Assembly (NCBI GenBank): GCA_036388855.1
Contig: DASVRA010000026.1
Span: forward strand, 41,604 to 105,603
Direction: 5' to 3'
DNA: 64,000 nt
From: DASVRA01 sp036388855
Lineage (GTDB): Bacteria > Pseudomonadota > Alphaproteobacteria > Caulobacterales > Caulobacteraceae
The notes under the pieces are model-generated. The model was not told the origin of the DNA. It saw only the letters and a program-made list of their open reading frames with translations, and ran no database searches. Of the stretch, positions 34,391-40,982 are shown one piece after another. A program made the position numbers and the translations under genes. Numbering within the stretch: position 1 is the first letter of the stretch; each line of letters opens with the position of its first letter.

Positions 34391-36052
34391 ATGCGCGTGC
34401 TCGCACTGGCGGTCGCCGCCTCCCTGATGGCCGGCGGCCTGGCGTCGGCCGAGACGGCGCCGGAGTTCCAGCCTTCGCCGGACCGGATCCGGGCGCACAT
34501 GGCCTTTCTGGCGTCGGACCTGCTGGAGGGCCGCGAGGCGGGCACGCGCGGCTACGACATCGCGGCGAATTACGTGGCGGCCGAGTTCGCCAAGCTGGGT
34601 CTGAAACCCGCGGGGGACGCGGGCTCCTATCTCCAGCGCGTGCCGCTGACCGCCTACCGCCCGGCGGGCGAAGGCGGCGTGACCCTGCGCGCCCGCTCCG
34701 GCCGCACGACGCCGCTGGTGTTTGGGCAGGACTATGTGCCGGCCGCGGCGCCGCTCGGGAGCGAGACCAGAGTGTCGGCGCCCCTGGTGTTCGTCGGGTA
34801 CGGGGTGGCGGCGCCGGCGTTCGGGCGCGATGACTACAAGGGGCTGGACGTCCGGGGGAAGATCGTCGTGATGCTGGCCGGCGCGCCCAAGGCCATCCCC
34901 GGCGAGGAGCGGGCCCACTACGGCGGGCGCGGCAAGCGGCTGGAGGCGGCGCGGCGCGGGGCGGTGGGCGTGATCACCGTCTGGACGCCGACGCGCGAGC
35001 GGGTGGTCCCCTTCGAGCGGACGCGATCCACCTGGCGCTCCTGGTCGATGACCTGGCGCGGGGCCGACGGGCAGGCCTACTTCCCTGGTCCGGGGTCGCC
35101 GGCGCTGGCGAACGTCAGCCTGCAGGGCGCCGAGAAGCTGTTCGCCGGGGCCAAGGTCCCCTGGGCCAAGATCGTGGCGGCCGCCGAGAAGAAGGCCGGA
35201 GACCCGCCGCGCTTTGACCTGCCGGTGACGGCGGAGGTCGCGCTCACGACCGAACTGAAACCTATGGAGAGCGCCAACGTGGCCGGGCTGATGCCTGGCT
35301 CCGACCCGGCGGTGCAGGACCAGGTGATCGTGCTGAGCGCGCACCTCGACCACCTTGGGATCACCAATCCGGTCAACGGCGATGCGATCAACAACGGGGC
35401 GATGGACAACGCCTCGGGCATCGCCACCATGCTGGAGGCGGCCCGGGGTTTCGCCGAAGGTGGGCGCCCGCCGCGCCGGCCGCTGCTGTTCCTGGCGGTG
35501 ACGGCCGAGGAGAAGGGCCTGGTCGGCTCGGAATACTTTGCCCACAACCCGACGCTGCCGAAGGCGAGCCTGGCCGGCGACGTCAACCTCGACATGCCGA
35601 TCCTGAGCTACGACTTCCGCGACGTGACCGCCTTCGGCGGCGACCGCTCCAGCATGGGACCGGCGGTGCGGCGGGCGGCCCAGCGGCTGGGCCTGCAGGT
35701 GACGCCGGACGCCACGCCGGAGGAGGGCATCTTCACCCGCTCCGACCACTACCGCTTCGTCGAGCAGGGGATTCCCGCGGTGTTCCTGAAGACCGGCGAC
35801 CTGAACGGCGGGGCGCAGGCCACGGCCGCCTTCCGCCGTGACCGCTACCACCGCCCCAGCGACGACCTGAGCCAGCCGATCGACTACGCCGCCGGCGCCA
35901 GGTTCGCGCGGGTCAATTACGAGATCGCCCGCGAAATCGCCGACGCGCACGAACGGCCGACGTGGAACCCGGGCGACTTCTTCGGGACGCTGTTCAACGG
36001 GCCGGTGGGGACGACCGAAGGCGACGGCGCGCGGCGGTCGCCGCGGCCTTGA
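34391..36052 (+). CDS. Secreted M28-family metallopeptidase with PA domain
   Basis: A 553-residue zinc aminopeptidase-like protein. The signal peptide is MRVLALAVAASLMAGGLASA. Residues about 100-270 include a protease-associated insertion. The M28 catalytic domain (about 290-530) carries the co-catalytic zinc ligands in order: His and Asp in LSAHLDHLG, bridging Asp in GAMDNASGIA, the catalytic Glu pair in TAEEKGLVGSEYFA, Asp in DVNLDMP and the last His in DRYHRPSDD. Family members remove N-terminal residues or act as Gln cyclases. It is active in the periplasm or outside. ATG 34391 is preferred over an ATG 15 bp upstream because it gives a proper n-region and follows GGAG. Confidence 0.9.
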   Translation: MRVLALAVAASLMAGGLASAETAPEFQPSPDRIRAHMAFLASDLLEGREAGTRGYDIAANYVAAEFAKLGLKPAGDAGSYLQRVPLTAYRPAGEGGVTLRARSGRTTPLVFGQDYVPAAAPLGSETRVSAPLVFVGYGVAAPAFGRDDYKGLDVRGKIVVMLAGAPKAIPGEERAHYGGRGKRLEAARRGAVGVITVWTPTRERVVPFERTRSTWRSWSMTWRGADGQAYFPGPGSPALANVSLQGAEKLFAGAKVPWAKIVAAAEKKAGDPPRFDLPVTAEVALTTELKPMESANVAGLMPGSDPAVQDQVIVLSAHLDHLGITNPVNGDAINNGAMDNASGIATMLEAARGFAEGGRPPRRPLLFLAVTAEEKGLVGSEYFAHNPTLPKASLAGDVNLDMPILSYDFRDVTAFGGDRSSMGPAVRRAAQRLGLQVTPDATPEEGIFTRSDHYRFVEQGIPAVFLKTGDLNGGAQATAAFRRDRYHRPSDDLSQPIDYAAGARFARVNYEIAREIADAHERPTWNPGDFFGTLFNGPVGTTEGDGARRSPRP

Positions 36053-36162
36053 AGATGCGGATTGCCTCGCGGCTTCCTTCGGAGGTGACGGAGATTTAAT
36101 CCGGGCCGCGCATCCGCCTGGTCGCCGCGGCGCTCTCTCTCTCCGCATCGACGGAGCCCCCC

Positions 36163-36654
36163 ATGTTTTCCGCCCTCGCCGTTTCGCTCGTCCTCGCCGC
36201 CGCGGCCCCCGCCGTCGTCCTGCCCGAGGGTGAGGCGCTGAAAACGGCGATCGCCGCGAGCGACGCGGAGTTCTTCCAGGTCTTCTTCGTCGGCTGCGAC
36301 CCGGCCAAGGTGGCGTCCATGCTGACGCCGGACTTCGAGATGTACCACGACAAGGGCGGCCTCGTGACGACCTCGGCCGCGCCCTTCGTCGCCCAGTACG
36401 CCAAGGATTGCGAGGCGAAGAAGAAGCCGGACGCCTGGCGCTCGCGCCGTGAGCTGGTCCCGGGCAGCCTGCGCGTGTGGCCGATCCCCGGCTACGGCGC
36501 CTTCGAGGACGGCGAGCACGTCTTCTACGAGCGCAAGGGCGACGGGCCGGAAAAGCTGGTCGGCCACGCCCGCTTCACCCAGGTCTGGCGGCTTGGCCCT
36601 GACGGCTGGCGCATCGCGCGCGTGCTGAGCTTCGACCACAGCGCAGTCGAATGA
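36163..36654 (+). CDS. Secreted NTF2-like DUF4440 protein
   Basis: 163 residues. The first 17 or so (MFSALAVSLVLAAAAPAVV) form a signal peptide. The rest matches the DUF4440/SnoaL-like cone fold: LKTAIAASDAEFFQVFFVGCDPAKVASMLTPDFEMYHDKGG, then LRVWPIPGYGAFEDGEHVFYE and ARFTQVWRLGPDGWRIARVLSFDH. The fold usually binds small molecules or has isomerase-type activity; no catalytic residue can be assigned. The ATG is preceded by GGAGCCCC. Monocistronic by appearance. Confidence 0.8.
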   Translation: MFSALAVSLVLAAAAPAVVLPEGEALKTAIAASDAEFFQVFFVGCDPAKVASMLTPDFEMYHDKGGLVTTSAAPFVAQYAKDCEAKKKPDAWRSRRELVPGSLRVWPIPGYGAFEDGEHVFYERKGDGPEKLVGHARFTQVWRLGPDGWRIARVLSFDHSAVE

Positions 36655-36732
36655 GCCGATGAAATTCGTGGGGCGATGTCGGCCCCACCGCCCACCGTTC
36701 GTCCTTCGGGCGCAAGCCAAGGGAGAACGATC

Positions 36733-37164
36733 ATGACCACCACCACCGCGACCGTCCTGGAATTCGAGCCCGCCGCCGCTCCGGAAGTGAGGAGCGGGGT
36801 GGTCCCCTACCTCAACGTCGCCGACGCGGCCGCAGCGGCCGAGTTCTACAAGCAGGCATTCGGAGCGGAGGAGGTCGCGCGCATGCCAGCGCCCGGCAGC
36901 GACAAGATCTGCCACCTGCACCTCTACGTCAACGGCGGCTCAGTGATGCTGAGCGACCCCTTCCCCGAACACGGCTGCCCGCTGCGCCAGGCGCAGGGCT
37001 ACAACCTGCACATCCAGGTCTATGACGTGGACCGCTGGTACGAGCGCGCGGTCGACGCCGGCGCCGAGGTGGTGATGCCGCTGCAGCTGATGTTCTGGGG
37101 TGACCGCTACGCCCAGCTCCGGGACCCCTTCGGCGTCACCTGGTCGCTGGGCGGGCCCAACTGA
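36733..37164 (+). CDS. VOC/glyoxalase-fold protein (PhnB-like)
   Basis: 143 residues of the vicinal oxygen chelate superfamily in its PhnB-like form. SGVVPYLNVADAAAAAEFYKQAFGAEEVARM is the first beta-alpha-beta-beta unit, and VYDVDRWYERAVDAGAEVVMPLQLMFWGDRYAQLRDPFGVTWSL is the second. Metal ligands are the likely His in CHLHLYV and Glu/His equivalents, but full conservation is unclear. Its function (dioxygenase, isomerase or antibiotic-binding) cannot be told. The ATG follows GGGAGAACGATC; 19 upstream in-frame codons are Pro/Arg-rich and rejected. Confidence 0.82.
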   Translation: MTTTTATVLEFEPAAAPEVRSGVVPYLNVADAAAAAEFYKQAFGAEEVARMPAPGSDKICHLHLYVNGGSVMLSDPFPEHGCPLRQAQGYNLHIQVYDVDRWYERAVDAGAEVVMPLQLMFWGDRYAQLRDPFGVTWSLGGPN

Positions 37165-37295
37165 GGCCTAGGCGGGGCGCGTGACCGATATTTAATCGCG
37201 CGCCTCGCATCTGCGTCCCGGCCGCAAACCCTCTTGTTATCGGAAGGCGGGCGATAGACGCTCCGCCAGAGACTCGAAACCAAGGGGATGCAGCC

Positions 37296-37685
37296 ATGGA
37301 AGGGATCATGATCCCGATCAGCTTGTTCGTGGTGATCGGCGCCATCGTCGTCGTACCGCGTTACTTCAAGAGCCGCGAACGCGAGGAGGTGCAGCGCACC
37401 GTCCGCGCCGCCATCGAGCGGGGCCAGCCGCTGCCGCCGGAGGTGATCGAGGCGATCACCCGCGACGCCCGTCCGGCCCATACGCCCGCCCGCGACCTGC
37501 GGCGCGCGGTGATCTGGATCGCCGTGGCGCTGGCTTTCGTCACCATCGGCTACTTCGCCAGCTGGGAAGACGGCGACGGCTGGTACGTCGGCCTGGCCTT
37601 CGCGGCCATCCCGGGCTTCGTCGGCCTGGCTTACCTGGCCTTCTCGCTGATCGACATGGCCACGCGCCGCAAGATCGAAGCCTGA
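37296..37685 (+). CDS. DUF6249-like small membrane protein
   Basis: 129 residues. TM1 near the N-terminus (MIPISLFVVIGAIVVVPRYF) is followed by a cytosolic helical segment SREREEVQRTVRAAIERGQPLPPEVIEAI. Two further TMs follow: AVIWIAVALAFVTIGYFA and YVGLAFAAIPGFVGLAYLAFSLI. The RxxLxxAIExGqpLPpEvIxA motif is characteristic of DUF6249 proteins, which precede or neighbour ECF sigma genes in several proteobacteria. It lies 27 bp upstream of an ECF sigma gene on the same strand, and the two are likely cotranscribed, so a role in its regulation is plausible. Confidence 0.75.
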   Translation: MEGIMIPISLFVVIGAIVVVPRYFKSREREEVQRTVRAAIERGQPLPPEVIEAITRDARPAHTPARDLRRAVIWIAVALAFVTIGYFASWEDGDGWYVGLAFAAIPGFVGLAYLAFSLIDMATRRKIEA

Positions 37686-37712
37686 TCGGCGACCTTAGAG
37701 TAGAGGGCCACC

Positions 37713-38291
37713 ATGGTGGGCAATCCATCCCCGCGCTCTCCGGCAGGCTTGCACGACGTCGAGTTGGCGAGCCTGTCGGCGGCGGGAGACCGCAAGGCCT
37801 TTGGCGAACTGGTCCGCCGGCACGGCTCGGCGGTCCGGGCCCTGCTGCGACGGATGGGGGCCGACCCGGCCACCGCCGACGACCTGGCCCAGGACGCCTT
37901 CCTCGCCGCCTTCGAGGCGATCGCGGATTTCCGGGGGGAGGGGGCCTTCGCCGGCTGGGTCAAGCGGATCGCCGCGCGGCTCTACATCAAGCGCTGGAAG
38001 AAGGCGAAGTCGCTCGACCTGGGCCTGGAGCCCGAGGACACGCCGCTGCCCTCCCACGAATCGGAGAGCAACACGCGGGTCGATCTGGACGAGGCGATGA
38101 AAGTGCTCTCGCCGGCTGAACGGATGTCCGTCTCTTTGTGTTTCGGTGGAGGGCTGTCGCACTCGGAGGCGGCCGAGGCGTTGAACACCCCCTTGGGAAC
38201 GGTCAAATCCCATGTCAAACGTGGTTTGGATAAACTCCGGCGACGCCTGGAGGCGGTTCCGGAACGGCCTGGGAGGCAGGTCCATGGCTGA
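37713..38291 (+). CDS. ECF RNA polymerase sigma factor
   Basis: 192 residues. Sigma region 2 (about 30-95) contains AFGELVRRHGSAVRALLRRMGADPATADDLAQDAFLAAFEAI, with the DDLAQD core-binding motif and FAGWVKRIAARLYIKRWKK. Region 4 (about 125-180) contains MKVLSPAERMSVSLCFGGGLSHSEAAEALNTPLGTVKSHVKRGLDKLRR, a standard HTH. It is not EcfG-like, since neither the acidic linker nor a neighbouring PhyR/NepR is present. The next gene overlaps its end by 8 bp and encodes a membrane protein, a common anti-sigma arrangement. Confidence 0.93.
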   Translation: MVGNPSPRSPAGLHDVELASLSAAGDRKAFGELVRRHGSAVRALLRRMGADPATADDLAQDAFLAAFEAIADFRGEGAFAGWVKRIAARLYIKRWKKAKSLDLGLEPEDTPLPSHESESNTRVDLDEAMKVLSPAERMSVSLCFGGGLSHSEAAEALNTPLGTVKSHVKRGLDKLRRRLEAVPERPGRQVHG

Positions 38292-38661
38292 TTACGATTT
38301 CGAACGGCGGCTCGAACGGATGTTCGCGGAGGTCCCCCACTTCGGGGACGCGAACGCCTTCGCCCAGGCGGTGGAGAGCAAGCTCGACCGCAGCTGGGCC
38401 ATGCGCCGGATGATGATCGGCGCGGCCGGCTTGGTCGGCGGCCTGATCTTCGCGGCCCAGACGCTGGGGGCCGGACTGACGCAACGGATGGAAGGGCTGG
38501 GCGGCGAGCTTCTGGCCGACGTCAGCCAGCGCTTCACCTTGGCCCCCGAGCTGAAGGCCGCGAGCTATCTCCCCTACAGCGCCGAGGTGCTGTGGATGGG
38601 GGTGGGCCTGGCGGTGCTGGCCGTGGCCCTGGTCGCCACCCGCGCGCTGGAAGAGTTCTGA
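38284..38661 (+). CDS. Membrane protein, possible anti-sigma partner
   Basis: 125 residues with two hydrophobic helices (MMIGAAGLVGGLIFAAQTLG at about 41-60 and LWMGVGLAVLAVALVATRAL near the C-terminus). The N-terminal 38 residues form a cytosolic segment, DFERRLERMFAEVPHFGDANAFAQAVESKLDRSW, which begins like the short anti-sigma domains that follow ECF genes in Caulobacterales. There is no zinc-binding HxxxCxxC motif. The 8-bp overlap with the sigma gene implies coupled translation. A role as anti-sigma factor is inferred only from position and topology. Confidence 0.7.
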   Translation: MADYDFERRLERMFAEVPHFGDANAFAQAVESKLDRSWAMRRMMIGAAGLVGGLIFAAQTLGAGLTQRMEGLGGELLADVSQRFTLAPELKAASYLPYSAEVLWMGVGLAVLAVALVATRALEEF

Positions 38662-38782
38662 GGCTCGTCCGGCGGCGGCCGGGCCGCCGTTTTCCTGCCG
38701 CGGTCGGCGCCTACTGCGTCCGGAGCGGCGCGTTGCGGCGGGGCGGCCTTGCCGCTAGGGTCGCGCCGCCTTCGGGCGCGGG

Positions 38783-39580
38783 GTGACGGAGCTTCCAGGC
38801 TTGACCGACAATTTTCTCGAAGAGGTCGAGGAGCGGCTGCGTTCCGAGCGCTACCGCAGCCTCGGGGCCCGGGCGCTGCCGTGGATCATCGGCGCGGTCG
38901 TGCTGGCGCTGCTCGCCGCCGCCGCCTGGTGGGGCTACGGCGAATGGCGCCGCCGCGACGCCGCCAAAGCCTCCGAAGCCTACGCCACGGCTCTGGCTAG
39001 CGCCCAAGGCGGCGACCTCGACAAGGCCTTCGTCCAGTTCGGCGATGTCGCCAAGCTCAGCTCCCCCGCCTACGACGCCCTGGCGCTGATGAGCCAGGGC
39101 GCGGTGCGAATCGAGCAGAACCGCACCCAGGAGGCGGTGGCCTTGTTCGACAAGGCCGCAAAAGCCTCGAACGAGCCGATCCTTGAGGACGCCGCGCGCC
39201 TGAAGGCCGCCTTCGCGCTGATGGACACCGCGCCCTACGCGGCGGTCGCCGAGCGTCTCCAGCCGCTGCTGGCCGAGGGCCGCCCCTTCCGCCCCGCCGC
39301 GCGCGAGGCGCTGGCGATGGCCAAGCTGCAGGCCGGCCAGGTCCGCCAGGCGCGGGAGGACTTCGCCATCATCCCGATCACGCCGGGCGTCCCCGACGCC
39401 ATGAGCGAGCGCGCCCAGGCCATGGTCGCCCTGATCGACAGCGGCACGGCCGCCCAGCTCCCCGCCATCGCCCGGCAGATGCGCGCCGCGCCGCGCGGTC
39501 CCGCCGCGGCGCCGCCCCTGCCGCCGGGCGCCGCGTCACCCCCTCAAGCCCAGTCCGCCCCTTCCGGAGCCGCCCAGTGA
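38783..39580 (+). CDS. YfgM-like TPR membrane protein
   Basis: 265 residues. A cytosolic N-terminus (TDNFLEEVEERLRSERYRSLG) is followed by one TM segment (ALPWIIGAVVLALLAAAAWW) and then a periplasmic helical-repeat domain (about 55-230) with TPR-like units such as GGDLDKAFVQFGDVAKLSSPAYDALALMSQGAV and NRTQEAVALFDKAAKA. The tail is Pro/Ala-rich. This matches the DUF2133/YfgM family, which links to SecYEG and periplasmic chaperones and is genetically adjacent to bamB in many proteobacteria, as here. It starts with GTG. Its stop overlaps the bamB GTG (GTGA). Confidence 0.85.
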   Translation: MTELPGLTDNFLEEVEERLRSERYRSLGARALPWIIGAVVLALLAAAAWWGYGEWRRRDAAKASEAYATALASAQGGDLDKAFVQFGDVAKLSSPAYDALALMSQGAVRIEQNRTQEAVALFDKAAKASNEPILEDAARLKAAFALMDTAPYAAVAERLQPLLAEGRPFRPAAREALAMAKLQAGQVRQAREDFAIIPITPGVPDAMSERAQAMVALIDSGTAAQLPAIARQMRAAPRGPAAAPPLPPGAASPPQAQSAPSGAAQ

Positions 39581-40938
39581 TCCAGCCCCGCCGTCCGCTC
39601 GCGCTTTTCGCCGCGACGCTCCTGGGACTGGGGCTTGCCGGCTGCGGCACGCTCGACCGCGTCGCCAGCCTCAACCCGTTCAACCGCGGCGGCGGCAACA
39701 AGGTGATCGCCACCAGGGGCGAGCGGATCCCGCTGGTCGCCTTCAACCAGCAGGTCAGCGTGGCCGAGAACCTGCGCGGGACCAGCTTCTTCCTGCCCGA
39801 CCCGGTGGCGGTGGAGTCCTGGCCGCAGCCCAGCGGAACGCCGAACGCCTGGACCGACAACGTCGCTGCCGGCGCGTCCTTCCAGGTCGGCTGGAGCGCC
39901 CGCATCGGCGAGGAGTCCGACAACAAGCACTACATCACCGCCACCCCGGTGGTGGCCGAGGGCAAGGTGTTCACCATGGACGCCGAGGCCCAGGTCTCAG
40001 CCTTCGACGCCGCCACCGGCCGCGAGCTCTGGCGGGTGGACGCCGCCGCCCGCGCGCCGCGCGACAACGAAGGCTTCGGTGGCGGCCTGGCTTACGAGGG
40101 CGGGCGGCTCTACGTCACCTCCGGCTTCCGCGCGGTGCAGGCGCTGAACCCCGCCAACGGCTCGGTGGTCTGGCGCACCCGCACCCTGGCGCCCGTGCAC
40201 GACGCGCCCGCCGCCGGCGGGGGACGGGTGTTCGCCGTCGATCTCGACAACCAGTTCCAGAGCTACGACGCCGCCACCGGCCGCCCGGACTGGAGCTATC
40301 AAGCCCTCACCGAGCCCGCGCGCATCCTCAAGGCCACCGCGCCGGTGATCACCGGCGACGCGGTGGTCGGCGCCTTCGGCTCGGGCGAGCTGGTCGCCTT
40401 CCGCATGACCAACGGCAATGTGCTGTGGAACCAGACGCTGTCGCGCGGCAACCAGACCAACGCGCTGTCGGAGATCCGCTCCATCGCAGGCCGTCCAGTT
40501 GTGGCCGGCGGCGACGTCTACGCCGGCAGCCACTCGGGCGTGTTCGCCGCGGTCGACCTGCGCACCGGCGCCCCCCGCTGGACGCTTCCCGTGGCCACCA
40601 TCACCACCCCCTGGCCCGCCGGCGAGGTCGTCTATGTCGTCTCCCGCGCCGGGGAAGTGATCTGCGCTTCCCGCGCCACCGGCCAGGTCTACTGGATCGC
40701 CGACCTGAACAAGGGGATCGCGAAGGCCAAGGACCGCTCCCTCTACTTCGGCCCCATCCTCGCCTCCGGCCGCCTCCTGGTGGGCGGCAGCAACGGCTAC
40801 GTGATCGCCCTGGACCCGCGCACCGGCGCGCAGACCGGTCGCATCGAAGTGAACGGTCCCATACTCATGGCTCCCATTGCCGCCGCCGGCCATGTCTATG
40901 TGGTCACCGACGAGGGGACCTTGGTGGCGATCCGCTGA
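39577..40938 (+). CDS. bamB: Outer-membrane assembly lipoprotein BamB
   Basis: A 453-residue lipoprotein. Its signal peptide ends with lipobox GLAGC (Cys23). The rest is an eight-bladed PQQ-type beta-propeller with repeated AFDAATGRELWRVD-like blades (ALNPANGSVVWRT, SYDAATGRPDWSY, AFRMTNGNVLWNQ, AVDLRTGAPRWTL, ASRATGQVYWIADL, ALDPRTGAQTG). BamB binds BamA and helps insert beta-barrel proteins into the outer membrane. It starts with GTG inside the stop of the YfgM-like gene. In many alphaproteobacteria the next gene is der (GTPase); here the neighbour is ligD on the other strand. Confidence 0.93.
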   Translation: MIQPRRPLALFAATLLGLGLAGCGTLDRVASLNPFNRGGGNKVIATRGERIPLVAFNQQVSVAENLRGTSFFLPDPVAVESWPQPSGTPNAWTDNVAAGASFQVGWSARIGEESDNKHYITATPVVAEGKVFTMDAEAQVSAFDAATGRELWRVDAAARAPRDNEGFGGGLAYEGGRLYVTSGFRAVQALNPANGSVVWRTRTLAPVHDAPAAGGGRVFAVDLDNQFQSYDAATGRPDWSYQALTEPARILKATAPVITGDAVVGAFGSGELVAFRMTNGNVLWNQTLSRGNQTNALSEIRSIAGRPVVAGGDVYAGSHSGVFAAVDLRTGAPRWTLPVATITTPWPAGEVVYVVSRAGEVICASRATGQVYWIADLNKGIAKAKDRSLYFGPILASGRLLVGGSNGYVIALDPRTGAQTGRIEVNGPILMAPIAAAGHVYVVTDEGTLVAIR

Positions 40939-40944
40939 CCTTAT

Positions 40945-40962
40945 CGGCCGACAGCTCGGCCG
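40945..40962. terminator. Short hairpin between bamB and ligD
   Basis: CGGCCGA, loop CAGC, TCGGCCG: a perfect 7-bp stem in the 44-bp gap between convergent genes. No T-run follows, so terminator strength is doubtful. Confidence 0.4.
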
Positions 40963-40982
40963 TAGCCGGATGACAAAGAAAT

